A stretch of DNA of 17,638 nt from Bdellovibrio sp. GTDB lineage: Bacteria > Myxococcota > SpSt-1050. The stretch spans positions 1-17,638 of the forward strand of contig DYEF01000102.1 in the NCBI GenBank assembly GCA_020725805.1, read 5' to 3'. A model generated the notes under the pieces. That model did not search any database. It was not told where the DNA came from and worked only from the letters and a program-made list of their open reading frames with translations. Shown here one piece after another: positions 7,578-14,423 of the stretch. The position numbers were made by a program, and so were the translations under genes. The number at the start of each line of letters is the position of its first letter. Within the stretch, counting starts at the first letter, position 1.

Positions 7578-8120
7578 TTATCTGTATTTCAGAAATATTC
7601 CGGTTATCTCTATTGCTTTTTTTATGGCTTCATTTATATGCAGGAGCCCGGAGCCAAGTCTCAGGTCTGTCAGAGATAATCTGCGGTGATAATCCGCCAT
7701 AATTATATTGCAGGGATTTTTCTGAATGCTCTCTTTGTAGAGTTCCTTAATCCTTTTGCAGGTTACGATCTGTGGTCTTGAGGTCTTATCCCTTATCGAG
7801 GAGAATCCGAACAGCCTGCATACAAGACCCCGCTGTTCGTAGAAGAGGCATCTGCCGGTCTCCTGAGAGTACAGCACACACAGGCCGTCTTTTTTTGATT
7901 CGGCCTCATTGTGAATTTTCTCTGATATCTGAGTGTTGTGAAGAAAGAAGGCAAGCGGGATGAATTCAATTACCGTTGCACAGATATCGTCTTTATTACA
8001 GCATTCTCCACCGCAGTTCTGGGGGCAGAAAATTCCCGATGAGGATTTATACTCCGATATTTCTCTGTCGAGTTCCTCAAATATTTCCTCAACAAGTCTG
8101 CACTTTTCGTAAAGGTCCAT
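7578..8120 (-). CDS. YkgJ-family cysteine-cluster protein
   Basis: The 180-residue protein carries the cysteine pattern of the YkgJ/CxxCxxCC family, predicted to bind zinc or an iron-sulphur cluster. Its cysteines are Cys32, Cys36, Cys40/41 (CPQNCGGECC), Cys47, Cys81, Cys91, Cys101 (CRLFG) and Cys121. There is no signal peptide or membrane segment, so it is probably cytosolic. The biochemical role of the family is not well established. In some genomes members sit next to glycosyltransferase or lipid A-related genes, and here it is the last gene of a glycan cluster. The gap to the DUF2304 gene is 10 nt. The ribosome site before the ATG is poor: an AGAGG lies rather far upstream, within the end of the preceding gene. 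Confidence 0.8.
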   Translation of the reverse strand: MDLYEKCRLVEEIFEELDREISEYKSSSGIFCPQNCGGECCNKDDICATVIEFIPLAFFLHNTQISEKIHNEAESKKDGLCVLYSQETGRCLFYEQRGLVCRLFGFSSIRDKTSRPQIVTCKRIKELYKESIQKNPCNIIMADYHRRLSLTDLRLGSGLLHINEAIKKAIEITGIFLKYR

Positions 8121-8130
8121 AAAGCAGGTT

Positions 8131-8490
8131 CTATACCTCTTTTCTTGACTCCGAGATGTTCTGTCTTAGAAGAGCATTTTCCTGAATGAGATGCTTCAGC
8201 TTGTTCTGCATATCGGAAATTACTATTGAAAAATGAAGATTCAGAAGAATGATAAAGAAGAAGGCAAAGGCAAAGAGTGTGGATGTGGAGGAGACTGCCC
8301 CTGATACATTGGTGAGAAATAGGAGCAGGTCATAGCGCCAGACGAGAAACGGAATTGAGAGACCTGTCAGAATCCACAGCCAGCTGTATTCGATCTTGAG
8401 CCTTCTCCTCCTTACGAGCTCGAATACTATGACGAGAAGGATGAGTGCGAGTATTATTGCAAAGACTTTCTGTTTGAGGGGCATATCCAT
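8131..8490 (-). CDS. DUF2304 small membrane protein, partner of the adjacent glycosyltransferase
   Basis: The 119-residue protein has three hydrophobic segments (about 9-26, 36-51 and 70-92). A helical tail follows (MQNKLKHLIQENALLRQNI, about 94-112) that could form a short coiled coil. This layout matches DUF2304 proteins, which are frequently encoded directly beside a DPM1-like family-2 glycosyltransferase, as here. They are presumed to work with it at the inner membrane on a polyprenyl-linked sugar, a role inferred from context. The start chosen is the ATG at 8490, which has a good GGAGG with 7-nt spacing. A longer open frame extends to 8745, but that part is antisense-like low-quality sequence within the upstream gene. 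The start is only 2 nt after the glycosyltransferase stop. Confidence 0.8.
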   Translation of the reverse strand: MDMPLKQKVFAIILALILLVIVFELVRRRRLKIEYSWLWILTGLSIPFLVWRYDLLLFLTNVSGAVSSTSTLFAFAFFFIILLNLHFSIVISDMQNKLKHLIQENALLRQNISESRKEV

Positions 8491-8492
8491 AT

Positions 8493-9206
8493 TTATTCCT
8501 CCGTTTCTGTTTTGTTGTCTGATTTCAGCAGGCAGAGAAGAAGTGAGAAGAGCATGTTCATCATATATGTAACGGCTCTCAGTCCGTAATGCATAGACCT
8601 CCCGCTTATCCTGTCTTTCATTCTGACCGGGATTTCGGATGTGCTGAGCCCGGATTTCAGTGCCAGAATCATCGCATCGGCGTCCGGAAAAGAGAGCGGT
8701 ATTACATCGGATATGTAATACTTCATCGCCCGCCGGCTGAGGCACTTGAAGCCGCTTGTCGGGTCCTTTATCCTGACACGGGTTGCAAGCAGTATAATGA
8801 ACGAGAAGAATCTCAGGGCCAGAGATTTCAGAAATCCGGTATCCCTGTAGCCCGAGAGAAAACGGCTTCCTATGACGATATCTTTTCCGCTTTTTTTCTG
8901 TTCGGATGAGATGCTCTCTATTGATTCGGCAGGATGCTGCCCGTCCCCGTCAAAGAGAATAACCTGTTCGTAGCCCTTTTCATAGAGATATCTGAGACCA
9001 GTCTGTATGGCGGCACCGTAACCCGAATTGATACAATGTCTCAGTACGGTAACATTGTAACTCCCGATAATCTCCGGAGTATGGTCGTATGAACCGTCAT
9101 CAACGACCAGTATGTCGAATCTGTCCTTCAGATTGCTGAGTGAATCAAGGACAGTCTTTATGCTCAGCTCCTCATTGAATACCGGTATCAGAATTGCCCT
9201 TTTCAA
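8493..9206 (-). CDS. Family-2 glycosyltransferase, DPM1-like (polyprenyl-phosphate sugar synthase type)
   Basis: The 237-residue GT-A enzyme is likely to transfer a sugar from a nucleotide donor to a polyprenyl phosphate at the cytosolic face of the inner membrane. Motifs are IPVFNEE (7-13), VVDDGS (34-39), the metal-binding DGDGQH (86-91) and DPTSGFKCLSRRAM (148-161), which is characteristic of the DPM1/DPG synthase group. A hydrophobic stretch near 129-143 and another near the C-terminus (MMNMLFSLLLCLL) suggest membrane association. The start codon appears to be TTG (9204-9206), preceded by a GGAG/AGGA stretch. It lies 3 nt after the stop of the preceding glycosyltransferase. The DUF2304 gene follows 2 nt later, so the two are probably coupled. 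The donor sugar cannot be inferred. Confidence 0.88.
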   Translation of the reverse strand: MKRAILIPVFNEELSIKTVLDSLSNLKDRFDILVVDDGSYDHTPEIIGSYNVTVLRHCINSGYGAAIQTGLRYLYEKGYEQVILFDGDGQHPAESIESISSEQKKSGKDIVIGSRFLSGYRDTGFLKSLALRFFSFIILLATRVRIKDPTSGFKCLSRRAMKYYISDVIPLSFPDADAMILALKSGLSTSEIPVRMKDRISGRSMHYGLRAVTYMMNMLFSLLLCLLKSDNKTETEE

Positions 9207-9209
9207 ATC

Positions 9210-10082
9210 CTAGTCTCCTCTTATGGCCCTCAGGACTCCCGATGCCACACCTCTTAGTGCCTCTGACGGATTCTTTGTCCTGAGTCCGAAATACAGAAGA
9301 TTATATCCGACCGTCAGTGAGTACGGGATGAGTTTCAGTATCCTGTTTTTAAGCACAGAATGTTTTCTGATCGTTCTGATATGGTTTCTGGTAACCATCT
9401 CTGCGATCTTCTTCGGCTCAAGTGAGGATATGCTACTGAAACCCTTGTGAATGATTACAGCATTTTTCAGGACCACCGGTCTTGAGCCGAGCTCTGTTGC
9501 ACCAAGGCAGAAAGAGACGTCCTCAAAGTAAAAGTCGTATGCCTCGTCGAACCGAAGTATCTTCAGAAGCGGGACGGATAACATAAAGAATGTCCCTGCC
9601 ACGGCATCGGGGAGTATGATATCTTTTTCAAGAGAAGATATGTCCTTGCCGAAAAAGAGATTTATGTGTCTGCCCGTAATCAGATTGATTCGTATGCCGG
9701 CACTCTGGATTTTCCTGTCTTCGCCGAGAATTACCGGTCCGGCGACTGATTCCGGATTAGACAAAATGAATTCGTACAGATTTTTTATAGTATCTTTTTC
9801 AACAATTATGTCGTTGTTTGCGAAAATGACATAGTCGTATCCGTTTCTGATGGCATATTCCGAGGCCTTGTTCAGTCTAAAGGCGTATCCCCTGTTTTCG
9901 TTGTCAGTAATTACCGTTATGCCGTTTCCTGAAAAGTGCAAGGCGTCATTTTCACAGGTTACAACGGCGATATCGGGTATAAGACTTCCTTTTCTCACTG
10001 ATGAAATGGCCTCATCGGTAATCTTTGTGTCGAGAAAATGAATTATTGCAATAAGGATTTTCTTTTCTTTTACTTTATCCAT
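9210..10082 (-). CDS. Family-2 glycosyltransferase (rhamnosyltransferase-like)
   Basis: The 290-residue GT-A protein has a nucleotide-sugar-binding front half: strand IAIIHF, the loop NENRGYAFRLNKA (61-73) corresponding to the usual NxGFGxGNN region, and ANNDI (88-92) in the place of the DxD motif. AGTFFMLS (162-169) and FYFEDVSFC (184-192) match the acceptor-side acidic motif of WbbL-like rhamnosyl/glycosyltransferases. A weakly hydrophobic C-terminus (LKLIPYSLTVGYNLLYF) may contact the membrane. It is therefore predicted to add one sugar to a surface polysaccharide or lipid-linked glycan in the cytosol. The gene overlaps the upstream glycosyltransferase by 13 nt. Its ATG at 10082 is inside that gene's last codons. 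Sugar specificity is unknown. Confidence 0.85.
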   Translation of the reverse strand: MDKVKEKKILIAIIHFLDTKITDEAISSVRKGSLIPDIAVVTCENDALHFSGNGITVITDNENRGYAFRLNKASEYAIRNGYDYVIFANNDIIVEKDTIKNLYEFILSNPESVAGPVILGEDRKIQSAGIRINLITGRHINLFFGKDISSLEKDIILPDAVAGTFFMLSVPLLKILRFDEAYDFYFEDVSFCLGATELGSRPVVLKNAVIIHKGFSSISSLEPKKIAEMVTRNHIRTIRKHSVLKNRILKLIPYSLTVGYNLLYFGLRTKNPSEALRGVASGVLRAIRGD

Positions 10083-10984
10083 AGAAGTCTGTTCTTCAGG
10101 ATATCAGGAATTTTCTCTTCGTTCAAGCCCGCAATAAATGACATAAGCTGCAGACTGCGGAGCAGGGGCTCCCTGATAAACCAGAGGATTCTCTCTCTTA
10201 ACGGAATATCTATTGCTGTCAGTGTAATCGAGTCGAGCAAAAAGGCCGAAGGGAGAAAAGTGAGTGTATATTTCAGGCCGAATTTGTCTCTGTGATGTGA
10301 TTTGAGTCTGCCTTCCTCAAAGTGTCTTCTGATAAGCAGCACGGCACTTCTGTAAATGGAGTGGGAATGAATGACGACCGATTCGGGTACATATGCAATG
10401 CGACCATTCTCCCTGACAAGCCTCTCTGCCCAGAGATAATCCTCTCCGAACGGTACGTCCGGAAACGGCAGGGCGGCGAGTCTCTCTCTTCTGATGGCAC
10501 AGGAGACCGTGTCGAAGGCGACAGGTAATCCGTTTTCGCGGGATATAACCGTCTTTCTTGTGAGTCTGAAGAAGTGGTGGTTGACCAGATCTGTAATCCT
10601 GAGAGGGTCACAGCTTTCGTCGGGAATCTGCCTCGAGAAGGCGGCGTCACAATTCCTGATACCGGCAATAAGGGCACCAAGCCATCCTGTCAGAGGCACA
10701 GCATCTCCGTTCAGAAAGACGAATATATCTGCATCCGAATATTTCAGTGAAAGATTACGTGTCCTGCCGTGTCCGAACTCCTCTTTTCTTATATCTGCCG
10801 TCCTGATTCCGTTCGAGAGAAGCATGTCCTTTGTCTTATCTTCTGACTCTGTGACGAGGGCGGTTATGTTCTCTTTTTTGCACTCTTTAAGTATTACCGG
10901 CAGTGACTGCCTGAGGTTTGTTTCGTTATTCCTGCAGAGTAGAAATATGTGATATTCCGGTTTTTTATTCCTTTTTCTTTTCAC
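10070..10984 (-). CDS. Family-2 glycosyltransferase, rhamnosyltransferase-like, atypical metal motif
   Basis: The 304-residue protein resembles GT2 rhamnosyltransferases. It has HIFLLCRNNETNL at the front, FGHGRTRNLSLKY (70-82), VFLNGDAVPLTGWL (89-102) and PFGEDYLWAERL (178-189), the last containing the usual ED acidic pair. Relatives commonly read FLTQDAxP at the second site. Here NGDA leaves only a single Asp94 rather than a DxD, so metal use may differ. The start is a GTG at 10982-10984 with GGAG at 7-nt spacing. The gene overlaps the preceding hexapeptide gene by 20 nt and the following one by 13 nt. A late segment (YTLTFLPSAFLLDSITL) is moderately hydrophobic. The predicted role is adding a sugar during assembly of a surface glycan. 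Confidence 0.85.
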   Translation of the reverse strand: MKRKRNKKPEYHIFLLCRNNETNLRQSLPVILKECKKENITALVTESEDKTKDMLLSNGIRTADIRKEEFGHGRTRNLSLKYSDADIFVFLNGDAVPLTGWLGALIAGIRNCDAAFSRQIPDESCDPLRITDLVNHHFFRLTRKTVISRENGLPVAFDTVSCAIRRERLAALPFPDVPFGEDYLWAERLVRENGRIAYVPESVVIHSHSIYRSAVLLIRRHFEEGRLKSHHRDKFGLKYTLTFLPSAFLLDSITLTAIDIPLRERILWFIREPLLRSLQLMSFIAGLNEEKIPDILKNRLLWIK

Positions 10985-12269
10985 TTCTGAACTCCGATAA
11001 GGTGCTGTTTTCTACTACCATAGGGACATTTGGTCTGATGTTTTCCGGAATCTTGTATAAAACGTCCGAGATGTGCGGGACGATTATTGTGTCATTCGGA
11101 ATCTCCCTGCCCGGTGCAATGTATATATCCGGACCGATAAAGCACCTGTGACCGAAACATGAGCCGAGTATCTCCAGATTTACCTCGACGGGTCTTTTTT
11201 TGTACAAAACGGATATCTTCCCTCCGTATTTCAGGTCCATAGGTCTTGCGAGTCCTGTCAGTTTTACATTTCTGCCGGAGAGACAGAACTGCATTCCGTC
11301 GATGCATACATCTCCGTCGGGGTAGGCCGCCACACCGTTGAGTATCGTTATCTGGCTGACATAGCATCCGCTGTCGATGATCGAAAAGGTGATTTTGGTC
11401 TTCTCCTCAATGATGACATTGTTGTTTATGACGGACGCCCTGAGGTATGACTGAGGTCCTATTCTGACATTGTCCCCTATGATCGAAAATTCGAGTATGG
11501 CGCTCGGATGGATTTCGCAGTTTTTCCCGATGATATTAAACCACCTCGTAATGGTCGAGAGAAGAGAGGCTTTAGAGAAGGAGGAGCTCAGACTCTGGTA
11601 CCTGAACAGGTCTGCAAACCCCCTCAGAAGGAATGCAAAGAGTGCGATGAGAAGTTTTATGGTGACTCTAAACGGGTGTGATGTAATGTATTCGACCCAC
11701 TTTACTATGATCTCCATCTGGTTTGCGTTCAAAAGATTTACCCAGTGATTTATGTGAAATGCAATAGACGTGGTCACGGGCTGTTCGAAAAAACTCTTGC
11801 CGAACATATTGGGCGGAATCGGTTGTCTGAATACTATTTCGCGGAATTTTATAAAGACAGGTCTGATTCCCGATGTATCTTTCAGCTCGTCTTTCTCCCT
11901 GATATAAAAGAAGTTGTAGGCCTTGCCCTTTGTGTTACCGAGTTGAGCATCCTTGAGTTCCTGAAGGGGCTCGTATTTACGGGTAAACAGTGAGTCGGGA
12001 ATTGCCAGCTGACCCGACCTCTTCTCTTTCTTTATTGCACTGAGAAAGTATCTGATGGTGCGTCTTGTGAAATAGACATTGTCATAAAAGAACAGAAAGT
12101 CCGAGTCGTCGATCTGAGAGATATCACTGACATCGGTTATTTTGATTCCGAAATCATTCAGCACTTCAGACTGATAATCCCCAAGTCTTCTGAAGCCGAT
12201 TATTACATCGCCCGCATCTTCGTTAAATGGTGTTATTATTGTATTTGTCTTTAATCTGTAAGCCTTCAT
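10965..12269 (-). CDS. Hexapeptide-repeat (left-handed beta-helix) protein with degenerate nucleotidyltransferase-like N-terminus
   Basis: The 434-residue protein has two parts. Roughly the first 200 residues look like the sugar-1-phosphate nucleotidyltransferase fold of GlmU-like proteins (DSDFLFFYDNVYFTRRTIRYFL, PDSLF, EPLQELKD). However, they lack the GGxGxR nucleotide-binding loop. A hydrophobic helix (FRVTIKLLIALFAFLLRGF) follows, possibly membrane-interacting. The C-terminal part has hexapeptide repeats (IHPSAILEFSIIGDNVRIG..., then NLEILGSCFGHRCFIGPDIYIAPG), the trimeric beta-helix seen in acyltransferases and nucleotidyltransferases. The chosen start is the ATG at 12269 with GGGAA upstream. 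A GTG at 12305 in the same frame has no ribosome site. As first gene of the minus-strand cluster it may regulate, scaffold or acylate rather than make a nucleotide sugar. A true transferase with an unfamiliar front domain is also possible. Confidence 0.7.
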   Translation of the reverse strand: MKAYRLKTNTIITPFNEDAGDVIIGFRRLGDYQSEVLNDFGIKITDVSDISQIDDSDFLFFYDNVYFTRRTIRYFLSAIKKEKRSGQLAIPDSLFTRKYEPLQELKDAQLGNTKGKAYNFFYIREKDELKDTSGIRPVFIKFREIVFRQPIPPNMFGKSFFEQPVTTSIAFHINHWVNLLNANQMEIIVKWVEYITSHPFRVTIKLLIALFAFLLRGFADLFRYQSLSSSFSKASLLSTITRWFNIIGKNCEIHPSAILEFSIIGDNVRIGPQSYLRASVINNNVIIEEKTKITFSIIDSGCYVSQITILNGVAAYPDGDVCIDGMQFCLSGRNVKLTGLARPMDLKYGGKISVLYKKRPVEVNLEILGSCFGHRCFIGPDIYIAPGREIPNDTIIVPHISDVLYKIPENIRPNVPMVVENSTLSEFRSEKKKE

Positions 12270-12295
12270 AAGATTATTCCCGATAAGTAAGGAGG

Positions 12296-12304
12296 TATAT
12301 AGCA
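12296..12304 (-). promoter_or_regulatory. Candidate extended -10 promoter of the glycan cluster
   Basis: On the minus strand the sequence TGCTATATA forms an extended -10 element about 27 nt before the ATG at 12269, which would give a leader of roughly 20 nt. No good -35 is visible, as expected for extended -10 promoters. The region is AT-rich. Assigned by eye. Confidence 0.35.
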
Positions 12305-12358
12305 CAAATTAAATAATTTTTCCTTTTAAATCTTGAGATGGGTGCTTTTAAAAATTCC

Positions 12359-12387
12359 TTTACTTTGCATAAGTAATATCATACTAT
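12359..12387 (+). promoter_or_regulatory. Candidate sigma-70-type promoter of the TatT-tatA-TM2 operon
   Basis: TTTACT (12359-12364), a 17-nt spacer and TACTAT (12382-12387) match the consensus 4/6 each. They are placed 31 nt before the ATG at 12419. The likely transcript start is about 12394. A small dyad (CCTTACGTAAAGG, 12399-12411) sits between it and the gene and overlaps the Shine-Dalgarno region. Confidence 0.4.
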
Positions 12388-12418
12388 ACCACCAAATTCC
12401 TTACGTAAAGGAGGATGA

Positions 12419-13171
12419 ATGAAAAAGTTTATAGTTTTTATCTCTGTTTTTCTTTTCTGCGGACTTGTTTATGCCGAGAGCAATAGTGAAGAGATAGCAA
12501 AAAAGGCCGATGAGGCTTGGGCCGTCAGGGACAACCCTGCGAAGGCAAAGGAGTCTCTTGAACTGCTGAAAAATGCTCTCGAAAATACTCCGGAGGACTA
12601 CGAACTTTTATGGAGGTATGCAAGGATAAATTTCTGGCTGGCAGATTCATCCGACAATAAGGATATAAAGGCAAAGCACGGCAAGGAGGGATATCTCGCG
12701 GGACAGAAGGCAACGTCAATCAAGCCGGAGAGAGTGGAAGGTTATTTCTGGGGAGTGGCATCGCTCGGGATGTACTCCGAAGGGATAGGTATTCTAAAGT
12801 CCATCAAGGAGGGGAATAAGAAGAAATTCGAGGATATGCTGAATAAGGCGTTGAAGATTGACAAAACCTACGAGGGCGGCGGACCGGTCAGGACACAGGG
12901 GAGATTCTTTGCAAGGCTCCCTTGGCCGATGAAGGATGTAAAGAAGGGGCTCGGTCTTCTGGACGAATGTATTGCTATGAACAAGAAGGTTATCAGGGCT
13001 ACCTATTACAAGGCGGAGATTCTCTTCGACGACGGTGAATATCAGAAGTCGAAGGAACTGCTCGATAAGGTACTAAAAGATGATTTTCCGGGAGATGATG
13101 AGCCCGAGAAGAAACTTGTTAAAAGATGGGCCGAGAGACTGATAAAAAAGGTTGAGGAGAAGCTGAAATAA
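12419..13171 (+). CDS. Exported TPR protein resembling the TRAP-transporter-associated TatT family
   Basis: The 250-residue protein starts with a clear signal peptide ([19 protein letters not shown], cleavage before Glu20), so the mature form is periplasmic. There is no lipobox cysteine at the cleavage site. The rest is all-helical with TPR-like pairs: [74 protein letters not shown] and [28 protein letters not shown]. The GGGPxRxxG followed by an LPWP segment resembles TatT, a trimeric periplasmic TPR protein linked to TRAP transporters. No TRAP transporter genes are in this window, so function by context is open. The start has a strong Shine-Dalgarno (AAAGGAGGATGA). tatA follows after 14 nt. 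Other TPR proteins remain an alternative. Confidence 0.75.
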   Translation: MKKFIVFISVFLFCGLVYAESNSEEIAKKADEAWAVRDNPAKAKESLELLKNALENTPEDYELLWRYARINFWLADSSDNKDIKAKHGKEGYLAGQKATSIKPERVEGYFWGVASLGMYSEGIGILKSIKEGNKKKFEDMLNKALKIDKTYEGGGPVRTQGRFFARLPWPMKDVKKGLGLLDECIAMNKKVIRATYYKAEILFDDGEYQKSKELLDKVLKDDFPGDDEPEKKLVKRWAERLIKKVEEKLK

Positions 13172-13185
13172 TCCGGAGGTGCACT

Positions 13186-13371
13186 ATGGGTAATCTTGGT
13201 CTTCCTGAACTGATTGTAATTCTGGTGATAATTCTTGTAATATTCGGTGCAGGAAAGCTCCCTCAGATAGGTGAGGCGCTCGGTAAAAGCATTAAAAACT
13301 TCAAGAAGGCCTCATCTATGGACGACGAAGATAAGAAAGAGAAGAACAAACCCGAAAACCCCGAAAAATAA
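13186..13371 (+). CDS. tatA: Twin-arginine translocase subunit TatA/TatE
   Basis: TatA forms the size-variable conduit of the Tat pathway, which moves folded proteins across the inner membrane. The 61-residue protein has the typical order: a short N-terminus with the polar Glu9 (GLPELIVI), one membrane helix (about 8-22), the hinge [23 protein letters not shown] (amphipathic helix, 20-42, written here as the FGxxKLP motif followed by LGKSIKNF) and an acidic/basic tail. Length is usual for small TatA proteins. The start has GGAGGTG 7 nt upstream. It is between the TatT-like gene (14 nt) and the TM2 gene (5 nt). No tatB or tatC is nearby, so it must pair with TatC encoded elsewhere. Confidence 0.93.
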   Translation: MGNLGLPELIVILVIILVIFGAGKLPQIGEALGKSIKNFKKASSMDDEDKKEKNKPENPEK

Positions 13372-13376
13372 TCGTT

Positions 13377-13811
13377 ATGTACTGTCCCTACTGCGGTGCA
13401 AATATTCAGAATGATTCGGTATTTTGCAGAAACTGCGGGAAGCAGGTGGGGATGCAGTATCCTCCCGTTCAGCAGCAGGGCAATACCTCGCAGTATAATG
13501 TGCAGACCGGGAATGCAGGCAGGGAGTGGGTAGTGAGCATTTTACTTTCATACTTTCTCGGGGCATTAGGGGTTGACAGATTCTATCTCGGCTATACCGG
13601 ACTTGGCATTCTGAAGCTTCTCACCTGTGGCGGGTGCGGGCTCTGGGCTCTTATCGATTTTTTGCTGATAGGTTTCAACGCTATAAGGGACGCAAGCGGT
13701 CTTCCGCTGACCGGCAGGGAGGGTAAGGAATGGGTATTCTATCTGTTAATCGGTCTTTCTGTACTGAGTTTCTTTATAGGATTCTTTTTGTCATTTCTGG
13801 GGCTTGCCTGA
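13377..13811 (+). CDS. Zinc-ribbon plus TM2-domain membrane protein
   Basis: The 144-residue protein begins with a zinc ribbon (Cys3, Cys6, Cys17, Cys20: CPYC...CRNC). A Gln-rich linker follows, then a TM2 domain (about 47-100), recognisable by GALGVDRFYLG (the GxxGxxRFYxG motif), CGGCGLWALIDF and two membrane helices. A third hydrophobic segment ends the protein (EWVFYLLIGLSVLSFFIGFF). The role of bacterial TM2 proteins is poorly known. The zinc ribbon would face the cytosol if the helical hairpin has both ends inside. It starts 5 nt after the tatA stop and is presumably translated from the same message, with a weak ribosome site inside the end of tatA. Confidence 0.88.
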   Translation: MYCPYCGANIQNDSVFCRNCGKQVGMQYPPVQQQGNTSQYNVQTGNAGREWVVSILLSYFLGALGVDRFYLGYTGLGILKLLTCGGCGLWALIDFLLIGFNAIRDASGLPLTGREGKEWVFYLLIGLSVLSFFIGFFLSFLGLA

Positions 13812-13817
13812 TATGGC

Positions 13818-13846
13818 TTGCAAAATTATGAGGAATAAAATAGGAT
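13818..13846 (+). promoter_or_regulatory. Candidate promoter of the NTF2-like lipoprotein gene
   Basis: TTGCAA (13818-13823), a 17-nt spacer and TAGGAT (13841-13846) form a plausible sigma-70-type promoter, 4/6 each. It begins 6 nt after the end of the TM2 gene and lies 31 nt before the ATG at 13878. Assigned by eye. Confidence 0.35.
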
Positions 13847-13877
13847 GCTTTATGTTAAACTTTTATGAGGTGATGAT

Positions 13878-14360
13878 ATGAAGAAATTACTAATGGTAAC
13901 AGTTGCTTCTTTGCTCCTGTCCGTCTTTTACGGCTGTCCTCCCAAATATATTCCCGGCACGAATGTTATCGACAATGATGAGAACCGGGCGATATTTATT
14001 CTGGTCGAGAAATACAGAAGGGCATACGATGAAAAGGATATCGATACCATAATGTCCTTGGTTTCGAAAAACTTCTACGAAAACGGTGGCAATTCGGACC
14101 CCTCCGATGATTATAATTTTGAAGGGCTCAGAAAGAATCTGACCGAGAAATTCTCGAAGACGAAGGCTCAGGGTCTGGAGATAAGGATTAAATCGATAGA
14201 TTTTGACAAGGATAACAACAGGGTATCGGTAAAGTACAACTACTTCGTGAAATTCCAGATGGCACTCTCGTCGGGCGACAAGTGGGAGACTGCATCAGAT
14301 ACCGCGGAACTCCTCTTCGTCAGAGAGAACAGCGAATGGAAGATAATCAGGGGGCTGTAA
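13878..14360 (+). CDS. Putative lipoprotein with NTF2/SnoaL-like domain
   Basis: The 160-residue protein starts with a lipoprotein-type signal peptide: two lysines, a hydrophobic core and FYGC, with Cys20 as the likely lipidated residue. The -3 residue Phe is less usual than Leu. The mature part matches the pattern of a small NTF2-like alpha/beta cone: an opening helix with VEKYRRAYDEKDIDTIMSLV, then SKNFYENGG, and antiparallel strands ending GDKWETASDTAELLFVRENSEWKIIRGL. Such domains in envelope lipoproteins often bind small ligands or protect against stress, but no catalytic residues are evident and no function can be named. GAGGTGATGAT precedes the start. A possible promoter lies in the 66-nt gap before it. 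polA starts 63 nt after its stop. Confidence 0.75.
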   Translation: MKKLLMVTVASLLLSVFYGCPPKYIPGTNVIDNDENRAIFILVEKYRRAYDEKDIDTIMSLVSKNFYENGGNSDPSDDYNFEGLRKNLTEKFSKTKAQGLEIRIKSIDFDKDNNRVSVKYNYFVKFQMALSSGDKWETASDTAELLFVRENSEWKIIRGL

Positions 14361-14423
14361 ATAATACCTTTTTCTGCTTTTCACTTGCATTACTGTTCTG
14401 ACACCATCAGACCGAGGTGATTA

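Noticed and set aside
7521-7580. Possible bidirectional terminator between the converging FecR and YkgJ genes (GGAAGA/TCTTCC arms, later T-run)
   Set aside because: The arms are far apart, partly inside the FecR coding end, and the T-run is about 19 nt beyond the stem, so it does not fit a rho-independent terminator.
8491-8745. N-terminal extension of the DUF2304 frame
   Set aside because: The extra 85 residues lie entirely inside the upstream glycosyltransferase gene in a different frame. A strong GGAGG precedes the ATG at 8490, where the typical DUF2304 sequence begins.
12270-12305. GTG start 12 codons upstream for the hexapeptide protein
   Set aside because: There is no Shine-Dalgarno before it, and it overlaps the candidate -10 element. 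The ATG at 12269 has a GGGAA site at suitable distance.
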